This document shows, one piece after another, positions 35,441 through 48,610 of a stretch of DNA of 64,000 nt. The notes beneath the pieces are model-generated. The model worked only from the letters and a program-made list of their open reading frames with translations. It was not told the DNA's origin and ran no database searches. Both the position numbers and the translations under genes were made by a program. The DNA comes from Rutpela maculata (taxonomy: Eukaryota > Arthropoda > Insecta > Coleoptera > Cerambycidae), in the NCBI GenBank assembly GCA_936432065.2, contig OW386287.2, forward strand, positions 76,759,804 to 76,823,803, written 5' to 3'. Each line of letters opens with the position of its first letter. Position 1 is the first letter of the stretch.

Positions 35441-35702
35441 TTCAGTGGTCAGCCCTGAGGTCCCCATCCACAGGTGTGGCAGTTTTTCAGATGAATGCTA
35501 TTATATACTTATTTTACATTATGGGCTTCCGCTTTATAATGGAAACGTATAAAACATTGGATATTATTATACGTCTATGTAGACAAGTGAATGTGAAAAA
35601 TGTTTTTCATGTTAACAAGAATCGAGACTTTTGAGTAGTACGATGGCAGAGGACATTCTTAATGCTTTGGCAGTGCTATTAATTGAAAAAAGTTTATAAA
35701 AT

Positions 35703-35716
35703 TAGTCTAAGAGTTG
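35703..35716 (+). repeat. Isolated TAGTCTAAGAG terminus
   Basis: TAGTCTAAGAGTTGG matches the terminal word of the 997-2243 and 19456-30452 family, but what follows does not resemble either family's arm. Confidence 0.45.
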
Positions 35717-37799
35717 GCATTAATTTGGTAAGGTAGTGAACTCCCTACTTCCGCTCAGTAGCATGAAAGTATCGGCAAAATAAACATTTTTTTTATTAGG
35801 CCCTTAGAGAAGAGAGCAAAATTTTTAACGAATGAAATAAAACAGAAAGACACGTAAATTATTTGATTATTATTATATTAATAATATTTACTGAAAAATA
35901 ATGCAAATCAGTTCATCTTAAGTTAAAGAATATGATATCATCCATCTTTAATATTATTTAAGACTTTATAATATTGATGCAAATTAGACGAATTTCAACT
36001 AACTTGAAACAGAGAACGTATAATTTTAGGAATATAAGGCATACTGTATACAGTGTCAGAAAATGTTTCATTTGGGTCTGCAATGAGAGCAAGCGAGAAC
36101 GAAGCAACTAGGCTATTCTTTTTTATCGTATAACACATCCTACTCGTGCCACCTACTTTCCCCACCACATGTACGTGGGCAGCTCTGTCTGCGGGAAATG
36201 TAAAGAATTATTTGACTCGTGAAAGTATAACGAGTTAAATAATTTTAGTTATTAAAGCACGTAATAATATTACCTATACTGAACAGAGCCACTACTGGTA
36301 CTGAAATTTTTAATAGCAATGATATACGTGTTTTCTTGATAGCGCGTCATTATTTGCTCCCTCTACTAGAGCACTGGTACACGCCTTTATTGTAGGCGGT
36401 CTATCAAGCCGTTGAAACTATGCCTGCCACCCAAATCCAAAATCTTCCGATACTGTATTTGTATAACTTTTTGAAGTTATATGAGACTTTCTATGTTACA
36501 TATCATTTTGTTTCGATGAAGATCGCGGGTGAAAAAAAGGAGGGTCAAAAAAATTAATTTTTGAAAATTGCAAAAATGCACTTTTTTTGAAAATAAAAAA
36601 AATGAACTCTATCCTTTAAAAGTATATAAAATAATGTACAATTGGAAAAGAAAAAGTGACGTATAATGCCTTCTTGATAATGGGCTCATTTCGCACTTTT
36701 CTTTTATTTGATTATCGGAAAGATTTATAATTTTAAGAATTTTGTGAGACCTGTAACTCGTCTAAAAAAAATCATAAAAATGAACCGCACCTGCCTTATT
36801 GAGTATCGGCCATGACGTCACTTGATAGGAACCCGCTAGCCGAAGCGGCTAGCTACAGAGCGTTAAATAAAGTTTCACAATATTACAAATCGTTAACCCA
36901 AGCAGTGTGTTTTGAAACTTATGCGTGTTTGTGAAGAATTTCAGTTTATCAACTATTTTCACCGATTTATATTACTATTCTCTGACGTCACGATGTTGAT
37001 CGCACTGCGCTTCCAATTCCCTCTTTAATATTATATATTTCGAAAACCACATATCGGATTCATCTGAAATTTTCAATATCGTCTAATTTTAAGTAATACT
37101 TTATCCACAAAAAGTAACAACTACTAAATGAAATTCATTAAGTGAGCCCACTGATGAAGAATTAAGAATTTTACTTCATCCGCCATCTTTGACCATTCTC
37201 TTTGACACACGGCGTCTGCGACTGGTGCATTATATTTGACCATAAATGAGTTTTATTTTTGCCAACTTTGGTGAAATTACTCCTTTTAATAGAAAAGATA
37301 CTCAATTTTGATTTTTATGGTCATTTTTGGTGTTTTCTATTTTTTTTTGAAGATGGCGGATTGACCAATACATGTCGGACAGGTCTATATTTTTTTAAGA
37401 ATTTTATTTCAAATAAGCCAGTATTTTTAAAATTCCCATCCGATTACTAGTACAAGACATATTAAGCAGATAAGTTGAAAATCCGCGAAAGTGCGTCAAA
37501 AAGTGCATATAACTTTTGACGTACAAAGAATTTTTAAGCGCAAATATTTTTTTCGTAATCAGAAGGTCATAAGAATCAACAATAAAATTTCAGATGAAAT
37601 GTTATCGCCGAAGAAAATTAAAATAAACCAATTTGACTGTGTTGATATTAACAACAAAATATATAACTGCAGTAATTTTTTTTTTTCATAAATTTTTGGC
37701 AAGTTGACACCTGTCTGCAACTTACTTATCCCTTACCTACCTGTTAGCAACTTCACATTTTTAAGCGTAACCGCGATGATTTTTGTTAAAAAAAAAAGG

Positions 37800-37922
37800 C
37801 AACTTTCACCACTCTCACCCGTGCCCCTCCCCGCTCCAGCTGTCAGTAAATTCCCAAACAGGGTCCTCCCTTAGTATATGACGTATTGTTAAGGAAACTT
37901 TTCGTGCCTAGCTCTTAGACTG
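37800..37922 (-). mobile_element. End fragment of a TAGTCTAAGAGCT-family element
   Basis: Reverse complement of the left arm of the 997-2243 element over about 120 bp: shared 'aagtttcc.taacaata', 'actaaggga.gaccct', 'tttgggaattt.ctgacagct' and 'gagcggggagggg'. It ends CTAGCTCTTAGACTG, the family terminus with one change. Confidence 0.8.
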
Positions 37923-37944
37923 TTATTTAATTGTCATTGTCACA

Positions 37945-38082
37945 TTAAAATGGATGCATAGAATTGTCTGCCATGTTGTTTTTGAAAAAGGACATCCATT
38001 TCCGCCAAGTTTGGTCAAGGAGCTCGCTAATTTCTTTCAAACCTTGCTCCCACGTGCACCACACTTCTTCGGTGACTTTCAT
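37945..38082 (-). CDS. Unrecognised 45-codon open frame
   Basis: ATG (38082) to TAA (37945) on the minus strand, with a stop just upstream of the ATG. The translation is rich in Trp, Glu and Lys ('EVWCTWEQGLKEISELL', 'WRKWMSFFKNN'), a composition unlike the surrounding AT-rich translation products, and the stretch is locally more GC-rich. It could be an exon or a fragment captured by the TIR unit it lies in. No family recognised. Confidence 0.25.
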   Translation of the reverse strand: MKVTEEVWCTWEQGLKEISELLDQTWRKWMSFFKNNMADNSMHPF

Positions 38083-38236
38083 TTACTTTTTCGCTATGTC
38101 AAATACGTATCGTAAGTGCTACCGAGCATTTCGATCGAGAATTCGTTAAAAATTTTGCCCTCTGCCCTAGCCCATAATCCTCTGCCCGAAGGGCTAAGGG
38201 CCTAATAAAAAAAGTGTTTATTTTGCCTATACTTTC

Positions 38237-40376
38237 AGGTTACCGAGTGGAAGACGAGAGCCCAACAATAATGTCATGTCATGTTTGCTAAAATTAAGAA
38301 CAGGACTTTTTTTATATAAAAAATAATATTTATACCAAAATATCTATTTCAGCATTCTTCTCAATATCAAAAACACATTCCACAAATAGTCTTTGTTAAT
38401 GTTGGTGTAGAGTTATAAAAAATTTTGGGGACCTAAGAATCACGATAACCTTGCACTTTTGAACTCTTCGTCGGCAGGGGCGTCCCTCACCTGTTCCCCA
38501 AGTTATGGCACCTTGTACACCACTTTTTCATATATATCTCAAAAATCACCACTGAGTACTTGTCATCTTATTTGGTTAAACAAAAACGTGATTTCCATGT
38601 CGGTTACTTTCAAATGATTTAGGCAAAATGAAAATCCAGTAGAACCTAAAGGAATATTTATAATTATTGATGGTTTATTGATGTAGCTATCAACAGAGGA
38701 TGCCCACTGTTCGGATCACACATTCGAATCAGTATAACCAACAATGCACCCATAGGGCACATCAGTCTAACATATTAGGCACAGTGTACAAATAGACAAT
38801 CAAAATAATAACATGCTATGTTCAAATTTATGTCACAGCAGTTACATACATTACATACATACAATTTATCTTACAAATTTTCTAATTCTTTTTTAATATC
38901 TTGTATTACAATACAAAAGCGAATGTAAAAAAATATTTATAAGAAATTACAAAACAATTACTATTCATAAACGCACAAAAAAATGAAATATTAACTTTTT
39001 GAATATACAATTTTGTACAATAGGAAGATATATACAATGATTATTAAATTACAAATAAACTGTAAACAATACAGGAAACATATTTACAATATCTCAAATT
39101 ATAAAAAATTAATACATAAAATCTACCCATTCAAAATGGCGATTAATATCAATGTGATAATATAGGCGATTCAAATTAATCTTTCACGCTTTTTTGTGTA
39201 TAAGAAAGTTGTATTCGGTGCCATTTTTGTCATAATATGAATTTTCCTTATTTTTATGTGATTTGTTTGTTACTCTAGTGTTATTTATGTTATTTGTCAT
39301 TGTATTATCTAATCACTTGCTGATTTACTGTGCAATAATGATAAGTACATTACAATTGAAACAAGTATTCAAATAAAACACAAAAATACAATACACGATT
39401 TTGTACAATTTAACATTGACTCTAATTCTTTGTACCTTAATCGTCAGATGGCATATCTCTTAGCTTGAATCGCCTATAAATGACGAGTTGTCACATTCAT
39501 TAGCGTACATGTCACATATTTTATCTCTTAGATATCCCTGTAGTAGAGTGAAACAATTATGATCCATCGGTGAATTAAAAAACTCGTCAAATTTTTTTAA
39601 AACGATTTTTTTGTATTGGTTATTTTTCTATTACCTTGTGTTGCAAATACAGTTAGTGTTAAAAGTTAAATCGAGGTAAAATTATCAATGAATTAAATTT
39701 GCAAATCAAGTTTTATCTAGAAAAATAATCCAAGTGTAATATTTTAAGGCGCAGACCAAATATGTTTAATATAAACAAATCTTTTGAGCTGTATATATCA
39801 AATGTGCAGACTTTTCATGTAATTTTGAACACTCTTTAACAAGTTTATTTTTAGTTTTTGAGAAAATTTCTAGATACGGAAGTTTAAAGTTTTTTTTTTC
39901 AACATTGAAACTATGTAAATAGATAATCACATGAACATTTAACATGTATTAGGCAACCCTCAATCCAAAGCCAAGGCTATTCGGTAAGGTCTACATTTTG
40001 TTGTGACGCAAACTTACACAAAATATGCACATAATATTCTGAAAAAATGTAGAATTCATTATGCATAGTAAAAATCCCAGAGCTCGAGGAAACTTTCCAT
40101 ATTTGATAAAAATCTGTTCAATTGAAATATGAGAAAACCTTTTACCCGAATTAATTTTAATACTTATGCATAATGTGCATAAGGTTTACAATAACACATG
40201 ATAATTTTTTAGAGAATGAGCTATGACTCGCACAATTTGCAGATTGCCTATTTTCGGAGGTTTATATGTCACATTAAACTGGTCCATTGTTTCTAATTTC
40301 TAACATGTCCAGCTGCATCTGGCTTATTTAAATTAGGTTATTTAAATTAGGTTAGGATGATATGTGAGCGGGCTTA
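38237..40376. other. AT-rich DNA, no gene assigned
   Basis: No convincing coding on either strand. 38830-38870 has a short CATA/TACA-rich tract. 38700-39480 has the look of a long untranslated region but nothing ties it to a gene. Confidence 0.35.
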
Positions 40377-40379
40377 TAA

Positions 40380-40975
40380 CACAGGCCCAAAAAAAAAGTT
40401 GTCTGCGCCGGGGTACTGACCATACCTATCCCATGTATTTTAAGCCGCTGAACACGAATCTGACCTTAGTTTTTCCCCTACACGTCAGGTTTTTTTTTTA
40501 ACAGCAAATAAATATATAAATATTATGATTCAACGGATTTTTTTTGCTGTTAAAAAAAAAACCGGACGTGTTGGGGAAAAACTAAGGTCAGATTCGTATT
40601 CAGCGGCTCAAAATACAAGGGATAGGTGTGGTCAGTACCGCCACGCAGACCACTTTTTTTGGTTGCCACTGTGCCACACTCAGTGTGGCACAATCTCACG
40701 CAAAAAAAAGTCATCTGCGCGGGGGTACTGACCACACCTATCCCTTGTATTTTGAGCCGCTGAATACGAATCTGATAATAGTTTTTCCCCAGCACGTCAG
40801 GTTTTTCTTTTAACAGCAAATAAATATATAAATATTAGACTTTTTTGCTTTAAAAAAAAAATCTAACGTATAGGGAAAAAACTAAGGTCAGATTCGTGTT
40901 CAGCGGGTCAAAATACAAGGGATAGGTATGGTCAATACCCCGGCGCAGACAACTTTTCTTTTTTGTGGGCCTGTG
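40380..40975. mobile_element. Double-palindrome MITE, CACAG ends, TSD TAA
   Basis: Ends CACAGGCCC and GGGCCTGTG with TAA outside each (40377-40379 and 40976-40978). One ~100-bp module ('ctgaccata/cctatccc', 'gctgaacacgaatctgacc', 'agtttttcccc', 'cgtcagg') occurs four times in alternating orientation: plus at about 40405-40495, minus at 40548-40660, plus at 40710-40815, minus at 40850-40955. The whole is palindromic at two scales. No coding; the short open frames here are mirror copies of one another. Confidence 0.88.
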
Positions 40976-40978
40976 TAA

Positions 40979-43900
40979 TCAGACCCTTCACAGACTTATT
41001 TAATACAACACAAATATAATATGTAAAGATTAATAATAAATATCTTGAAAATTCTATGAATAAAACTCTGTACTCAAAAATACGAGAAAATATAAGGTGC
41101 TCGCTCTATTTAACAAAAATAGATTTAGTTTGTATCTTCTGTTTCAGATATTCAGTTATTTTTCTGTTTTAATATTATTAATCTTTAGAAATAACAAACT
41201 TTCTCAAAAACTAAAAATAAACAAGGCGTTTAAAATACATGGGAAGACTGTATGTTTACTAACGATAAGCACATGCCTCCATCAGAGTAATTAAAAATTC
41301 GTGTCATTATAAGGCAAATGTTTGCAATAAACGTATGTCCTTGGATAAACTACTTTAGTATTCGTTTAAATCTCAAAAACACAATTATGTTACATGTAAA
41401 AAAGTTTAATTGATTTTTTTTGTGACATAAAAAAAATCTACAACTTTTCGGGTACTTATTTTTTTAATATACAATATTAAATTTCAATGTATAGGCCACA
41501 CAGTTATTATTAGCGTTTAGTCTTAAAATGACACATTGAATTATTTGTGAAGTTTGACCCTGTCATTTTAAACATTTTAAACATCATGAATATATAATTT
41601 TTTTAATGAGAAACTTTACAATACCAAAAATAATTAACATTCAATGTTCGATGTAAAATTAGACCAATTAACTAATATACAGTGTCATTTTTCCAACAGA
41701 CATTGACCCATACCTGGATTAGTTTGAAGATTATTAGATTAGACATTAGATTCATTTTAATAAAAATATGAAACTTTTTGTTTAATTAGCGAAAGAATAT
41801 TTTTCTGAGAAAAATTTATCTCAATTTAAATAGTGGTCAGTGGTTAGACAAATTTGCATTAGTTGGCATGCTTGTATCAAGACAGTCTTTCTACTCCAAA
41901 AAAAATATTTGGGCCAATAATCACTGCTAGTATAGTTGAAAAATTCTTTATAGTGATAAAGTTTCTGACGTTCTGCGGGGAGAGACGAGCGGGAAACAGA
42001 TGTGCTGATGTCCGTCATTGGATGTCGGCATCTTGCGTAGCGGTAGGAGTGACTTAACAGTCTAACAATTTTGACTTCAAGACCGCAGTCGGCTGATGTG
42101 TTTGTACAGTAAGTAGCATGTGGCAATATAATTCAATAATTACTTTTAAATTTCTTTATTTGGTAATATGGCTTGGGTCCCATGACTCAATACTAAGATA
42201 TGGCCAATTTAAATTTCACAAGCCACGGCTGACAAATACCTACAATGAAAAAGTAAACGAGCGAAACAATACAGTTAAATCCGGCTCTGCGTTCTGCACT
42301 CCTTGCCTCTCGACAACACCGCCTACTCACATCACTATTCCGATTATTTCAACTATAATAATAATATTTATTTTTACCTTGTTGATATGTTTTATATAAT
42401 TATGTTAATATGTAAATAAATTAAAGAATTACTAGTTTTAATAGTTTCATTCGTCTCCTACATTGATCTGTTTTGCATCAAATGCCCATATTAAAAATGT
42501 GTCTTTAGAATGTTAAAAAAAAAAAACAATAAATTAAAATGAGTCGTCTGAGAATTTCTAAATTGAATTACTTGAAAACCAATTAAATTTAAAACAAGTT
42601 GACTGCTGTTGTATATATTTCTTTATTTTACAATATCAAGGACAAAGTTACCAAAAGATCACTTGTCTCAGCACCAATTTGTTCATAAACATATTTTATA
42701 TAAAACCGACGGTAATATGACTTTTTAAAGAACTTTACATGAAGCTCGCTGTCATAAACCAACATGGAGCACCGAACAATATTTACTGAATATTTTGTAA
42801 TTTAACTGAAGTTCACGTTGGAACAAAAATCTGAGATTTCTCTAACAGAGAAAAACTGCTGAAATACAAAACATGTCGTATATCAACAGTTTTAAACTGT
42901 TTCCAATTTTTGCAGGGACAAACCTAATAAAATCTATTTGAAAACAGGCTAATTAAACAAGAAAATGAATCTTGAAAGTTTTTTTGATAGATTTAAACAA
43001 ATTTTAATATGTTTAATTCATACCTAAATACTTCCATTACTTAATTTCTATTTATTAAAATAAAGAGATCTCCAGTGTGATCAAAAATGTTTGATCAGAA
43101 AAATCACCCCTATGACTCAAAACTACTCTTGCAAACAAAATTATAAATTCTCACCACCTAGCGAAAACACACTTTTTCAGTATTGCCAGTGCAAAACAGA
43201 CCTATTACTTTTCTTGTTGAATATATTCACTGTCTTCTCTACCCAGGTGCGGCAAATTATCTGGTAAATGATTTCATTTGGTCGGCAATAAAACTTGTTA
43301 AGTCTTATTAACTCACACTGTATTTTTGTTAATTAGCGCACACAAATTTAAGTTTCATTGAAGCACATATACTTATTTAAACAATTATTTTGGTTGAAAT
43401 ACAGATGTAATTAATAAAAAAAATTCTTATGTTCTACATGATTCTGTAGTTTCTATATGTACAAAGTACATAATTGAAAATAACAAAATTGTACAAGTAT
43501 AATAATTACAAATTTTCTGCGTAATATGCACCATTATCTCTTTATTTAAATATATGGACAATAATAATGACCATTATCTCTGCAATACAGTGTTGCTCAA
43601 TCTCAATCAATGTTATACTTTATTGCATTGTAATTACAATAATTTTATTAAATCAAAAAACTATTTAACAAGTTTATCATTGGGATTAATTAACATAATT
43701 ATGTCCATGATAAAACATCAATAATTCATATGTCCATGATAAAACGTTTAATTAATTTTCAAAATCTTTACTAATCAATAAAATTAATATTTTATATCAT
43801 ATAAAAAAATATTATTAGTCTGCTTAATAATACTTTGTTTACAGGATTTCCCTGATTGAAAAAACCATTATTTAGCTAGGTTAGTTTGTAGAGATAAGAT

Positions 43901-46178
43901 TGCTACATAACTGAGTTTATAGATAATTCCATCCCTTCCTCAGGAAGGAAATGGAATTAATAAGTCAAAATGGCTACCGAGATGGTTGCTATCAAGATAT
44001 TTGGGAAATCTGTCTAAAATATATAGTATTGTGAAATGTCTGCATCTGCTTCAAAGATGTAAGGATTCCTCAAACAGCAAATATTCGCCACGGCACATAT
44101 TTCACCCTGTTAAACTGAGGCAGAACAAATTTAAAAAAATAAGTGGGGGGGTATATACAGTGGTGTGATAGTGCTACCTAGGCAACGGCAAAATTACGTT
44201 TTGTTTCGACTCACTGTGTACATAATTTTTTGCAAGCCTACCGTGATATTCGAGTCTACAATGGCATTCTTTGAAAAATGTAATAAAGTTGTGAGAAATT
44301 ACATAGATGAATAATCTACGAAAAAGAATAAGTGCTCAACCCCATGGTCACATTATTCTACACCATAATCATATCAAAGCTATTTATAAAAAAAAGATCA
44401 ACATTTCGAATTTACAAAGCTGTTGACTTTATTGAAAAGAAAAAATGACAGATAGAGGCATCAAAAACCCAAAAAATTTCCAGGAATTTTATAATTTTGT
44501 ACAAGAAACACCAAATGACAAATTTGATGAAATTAAATAAAGCTGCTGAATATTCACAGGGATAGGATATTTCAGCTTATATGAACAATTCTGGCAGACG
44601 ACATTGCGTGAAGGGAGCAAGTGCCATACTTATTTCAATTGTGATATAATAAAAAAGTTTAAAAAAAAAATGCCTATCGACCAAGGTCCTTCTGCCACCA
44701 ATTGTATTTATAAAAACATTGTTTTTATAAAACCAAGAATTTATTTTAGGTATGTAGCCTACGTTATCAATTAAAAGTTACTGCAGTGACTATCAGGTCA
44801 TCCCGTATAACTAAATTGTGATATTCTAATACATGTGGTGAACAGCTTAGAGGTTTTAATTAAAAAATACAGCGACAAAGTCTTAATTTTTAGTATTATT
44901 TTAGTATATTAGTATTTTATCATTTGAAGTTTATATTTCCTCTCCATAAACCTCATTTCTAACAAACACTGTTGGCCTGATATTTGTTTGGCGACCAGGG
45001 TTGACGTAAACATTTTCACACATATGGGGACAATGTGAATATTTTTCTAGCAGATTTCAAAACATTCAAGATATTAGGAAAGTGTTTTTGTATCAACCCT
45101 ACAACGCATGTACGAGAGTCGGCCTAACAATAATGGTGAACGTTTATTTTTGATTCCTCTTTGTTTGTTTTCTTTAAATGTTGTGTATTATGAAATGTTT
45201 TGTAGAAGGTGCATCAGCCAACTTGCCTAAAAGTGAAAAGTAGAATTTTATATGAACAATTTAATTTAGAGGCCGTAAAATGCATTCAAAGGAAGTTAAA
45301 GAATATAAAATATTACATGGATAAAGGTGTCCATCTAATACATCACGATAGATGAGTGGATATAAACCGTGATTTATTGATTTCGTTTTTTTTGTTTGAA
45401 CTGGTAAAATACAAATATGTTTCGAATTTTACAGGGATCAGATCATTTTTTGATATTGGCAAAACCAAAACGGCAGCCAAAATTCAAAATTTAAATATCT
45501 AAAAACCTCCCTGCAGAAATACCAAATCGTATGGTGACAAACATATCTGATTCCATTCATTCATTATATATCAAGAGCTGTTACAAAGATAGAAGGTAAA
45601 AGATAAACAAAAAATCCAATTTACTTCCAAACACATATCAGCTCCATACTGAAGGGTGTAAAAATAATAAATTGAGAAGAAAATATCCGTAGCTAACTCT
45701 TTAGGAACACATACCGCACTAAATGATGTACAATGAAACTTGTCATTATTTTCTTCTTCACATAATACAAATAAATACACTATAATAACATAAAATGTGT
45801 ATATAAATTACTTTAATAATTTGTAACAAGCTGAAAGACTACGATGGCCCTTGGCGATGCCAAAAAAGCACTTTTATTATTATATATTATTCAAATGGCT
45901 TTCGACAGATGATAATTAAAATGCATGAAGTGTGACAATAAAGCCGACGATTCAAGAATTCCACGAAAATATTCAACTTCCGCAACCTTTGTCCTTGATT
46001 TTTAAAATCGGAATAATGGATATATTTGATACTAAGATGTTAAATGCTGTTAGTGCTATAATACATTTACATACTGACTTGCATGAATAAAATTTTAGAA
46101 AAAAATGTATTTCCACATTATTAGAATGCAGGTTTTCACAGCCATCGTGCAGTGAAATGGTTTATACCAGATGTTGAG
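40979..46178. other. Long AT-rich stretch, no gene recognised
   Basis: I see no domain-bearing frame. Minor notes: 41990-42060 and 42285-42330 are GC-richer; 'atgtccatgataaaac' occurs twice (about 43703 and 43730) and 'accattatctct' twice (about 43531 and 43570); an unrecognised minus-strand frame lies at 45571-45780. Distant host regulatory or intronic sequence would look like this. Confidence 0.35.
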
Positions 46179-46385
46179 GTGGTCATTGAATTTGACTTGA
46201 AGTTTCGCTGATCATGCTGTTAACCTCTACAGAAAGATTCTAAAGACTGAAGTTGTGTTCTGCTCCTCTTTATATACCTCGATACCGTTTCGCTTCGCTG
46301 CTCATCCGTTGTGCTTCGTTGACTGTGACTGTTTAAACCACTGGTGCTTGGCAAAGCCAGTCTTCATGTGTTACTCAGTAAATAC

Positions 46386-47949
46386 CAGAGCTGGGTAGGA
46401 TTCGAATCCTTTTTGAGTATTCGAATACTTTCATTTAAAAGGATTCGTGATTCGTAAGACAAATGGAGAAGGATTCGTGTTCAAATCCTTTTGTTGATGA
46501 CACGAACCCTTTTTTGCGGTTCGCGTTCTTTTTGCGCAGGCGGTAAGCGTTATGTTTTAAGGATAGGATTTTGCAGAGTGGGAGGTAAATTTACGTTTAT
46601 TTTAGGTTTATTATAAATAATTAAAAAAACAAATATAGTATAATCTTTAAAACTGTTTTAAATAATTGACATTCTAACGAATACAAGTATATATATTTTT
46701 TATTGTTTTCTGTTAGACTTGAATCATATTTTGTCAGTGAAAACAGTTCCTAATTTCATTATTAGGCGTTTAACTATATAGAAAATGTATGATAAAAACT
46801 GTATAAGGTTGTATTCTTTAGAGCAATGGGAAGTATCTGAAACTATTTTAAAAATAATACCATTTACGATTTTTTAAATATTCATAATAAACCGAAAATA
46901 AACGCATATTTCCTTCTCACTCTGCAAAATTCTATCCTTAAGAGTTAAGATTTGGCCTGTTGTCACATCTTGACATGCATATAGAATAATACATTTGTTT
47001 TTGTTTGCATCACCACAACCGGCCGACGCCCTACATGTGTTGATTATTGACTATCATAGGTTATAGTGTGTATGTGTATTTGTTGTTTATCCCGGTGGAA
47101 TTTTTTTCTTTGAAAATTGGTGATCGGGGGAAAGAAATCCGAAAAAATTTGATGAGCGGGGGGTGGAAGAAATAAAATATGCCTAGAAAACAACATTTTA
47201 AATCCGGACCCCCCACACCTCCCCCTCTCAACAAGCTTGCATGAAATTCTTTGTTTTTTAAATTCTTTTGATCAGTTCAATAAGTTACCGAATTAGATAA
47301 AATCTACTGTCATGTTTTTAAAAGGAGATATGATATACTGGATGCAAACGAAACTGGGATAACCACTATAACTTTTTTGTTTTCTTGGGAATTGTAATCC
47401 AATCCCAAGTAAATTTTAATTAAATATACATTAGTAAAATAATTCTAGTACTCGAGTTTTCACCCACTTATACATATCCGATCAACTTGAAATTTGGCAT
47501 GCGTACATGGTTCCCATAACAATGCACTTTAACACTTTTATAACACAAAAATTCAAGATGGCACTATAAAATGGCGAACGATGTTGCCGTGTCTGATTCG
47601 ATTCGACTTAGAATCGACATTTGCGGGTTTTCAGTACCGCGAATTACGAATTTTTAGACAAAAATTAAAAGTCCAGACGCGGATTACAAATTTATTTTTT
47701 ATCAAAATTCAGACATCAAAATTACGGCGCCAAGATGGCGAACGAGTTTTGTCACTTATGACCCAATTCGACTCAAAATCGATATCTGGAACTGTAACAA
47801 TAATTTTGAAGTTAAACTTGAGGATTCAGACCCGTGATCCGAAAAAAAGGATTCTGATCCTGCAATTCGAATCATTTTTTTATACCAAAAGGATCCGAAC
47901 TTGGTATTCGTGATTCGAATCCATTTTCAGAGGATTCGACCCAGCTCTG
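46386..47949. mobile_element. Non-autonomous hAT-type element, 8-bp TSD
   Basis: Ends CAGAGCTGGGT and ACCCAGCTCTG. The flanking octamers GTAAATAC (46378-46385) and GTAGATAC (47950-47957) differ at one base. The termini carry repeated GGATTCGAATCC-type words: 'aggattcgaatcctttttga' and 'attcgtgattcg' on the left, 'ggattctgatcctgcaattcg' and 'cgtgattcgaatcc' on the right. No transposase. Confidence 0.85.
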
Positions 47950-47957
47950 GTAGATAC

Positions 47958-48480
47958 CATCTTCTATACTGAAGTTGTCCCTGTTTTTCATAATTTCTAC
48001 TTATTCTCTAATTATCCTTGGGTAATAGAGCATATCTCTATTCAATATTTTGACGTTCTCGTAGTCGATTTTATGGTTCTCATTCTGATGAACATGTTCT
48101 GCCACTGCCGCTTTTCTGTGTACTCAAGTCTTGTGTTTCTCTGGTGTTCCTTGATTCTGCGCTGGATACTACATCCTGCCTGTCAGATATAACTCCCCAC
48201 CACATAAGCACTCCAACTGGTTGACTAGTAGTCTATGGATGGGGTCCTTGTTTGAAGGAAGCACTTGTTAAATTTTCTCTATCGTTCGGAAACATATGCC
48301 TATTTTATTTTTCAATAAAGTCTTCTTCAACTTATCTGTGGCTTCAGCCACATAGGGAAGGCACGCATAAGTAGTAGGTCGTTTCTGTTCTTCTGTCACT
48401 CTGGTTGTTGATAATTTATTGTTGTTGTTCGTTGTTGTTCTTACCCATTTTTCTCAACCAAAGCAATCCAGAACAACTCA
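47958..48480 (-). pseudogene. Penelope-like element C-terminal (GIY-YIG) fragment
   Basis: Minus-strand reading gives 'LPYVAEATDKLKKTLLK' and 'GICFRTIEKI' near 48280-48350, then a GIY-YIG-like stretch with the frame broken ('LECLCGGELYLTG', followed by a 'RIKEHQRNTRLEYTEK' frame near 48115-48160), and finally 'HVHQNENHKIDYENVKILNRD' partial matches and 'YYPRIIRE' near 47990-48100. These are the linker and GIY-YIG endonuclease parts of Penelope retroelements, which nick the target for reverse transcription. At least two frameshifts and a stop; the reverse transcriptase part is not in the window. Confidence 0.75.
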
Positions 48481-48514
48481 GGAACGCCCAACAAGCTCTG
48501 GAGGAAAATAGCTA

Positions 48515-48610
48515 TGACAGAGAGATATACAACGAATTATAAACAACCGGAGAACGACAGAACAGGAACGACCTACTACCTATGTGGCTGGAGTCACACA
48601 TGAGTTGGTA
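48515..48610 (+). pseudogene. Short plus-strand Penelope-like fragment
   Basis: 'gagaacgacagaacaggaac' and 'gacctactacctatgtggct' repeat, in opposite orientation, the block at about 48345-48410. The coding continues only a few codons before joining the terminal repeat, so the GIY-YIG part is deleted here. Confidence 0.6.

Larger units (their letters stand above)
35765..38236. mobile_element. TIR-bounded unit of about 2.5 kb
   Basis: 'gaaagtatcggcaaaataaa' and 'tattaggccctta' (35765-35806) are mirrored by 'taagggcctaata' and 'tttattttgcctatactttc' (38195-38236). The interior is unassigned except for the family fragment at 37800-37922 and a short minus-strand open frame. Confidence 0.65.

Noticed and set aside
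40330..40366. TTAGG-like telomeric repeats
   Set aside because: Only two or three irregular 'aattaggtta' words; not an array.
44260..44680. Possible decayed gene ('FYNFVQETPNDKFDEIK')
   Set aside because: Short, interrupted by stops, and no block matches a family I can name.
47581..47913. 110-codon open frame (plus strand)
   Set aside because: Lies in the non-autonomous hAT-type element. The translation reflects GGATTCGAATCC-type repeats and has no domain.
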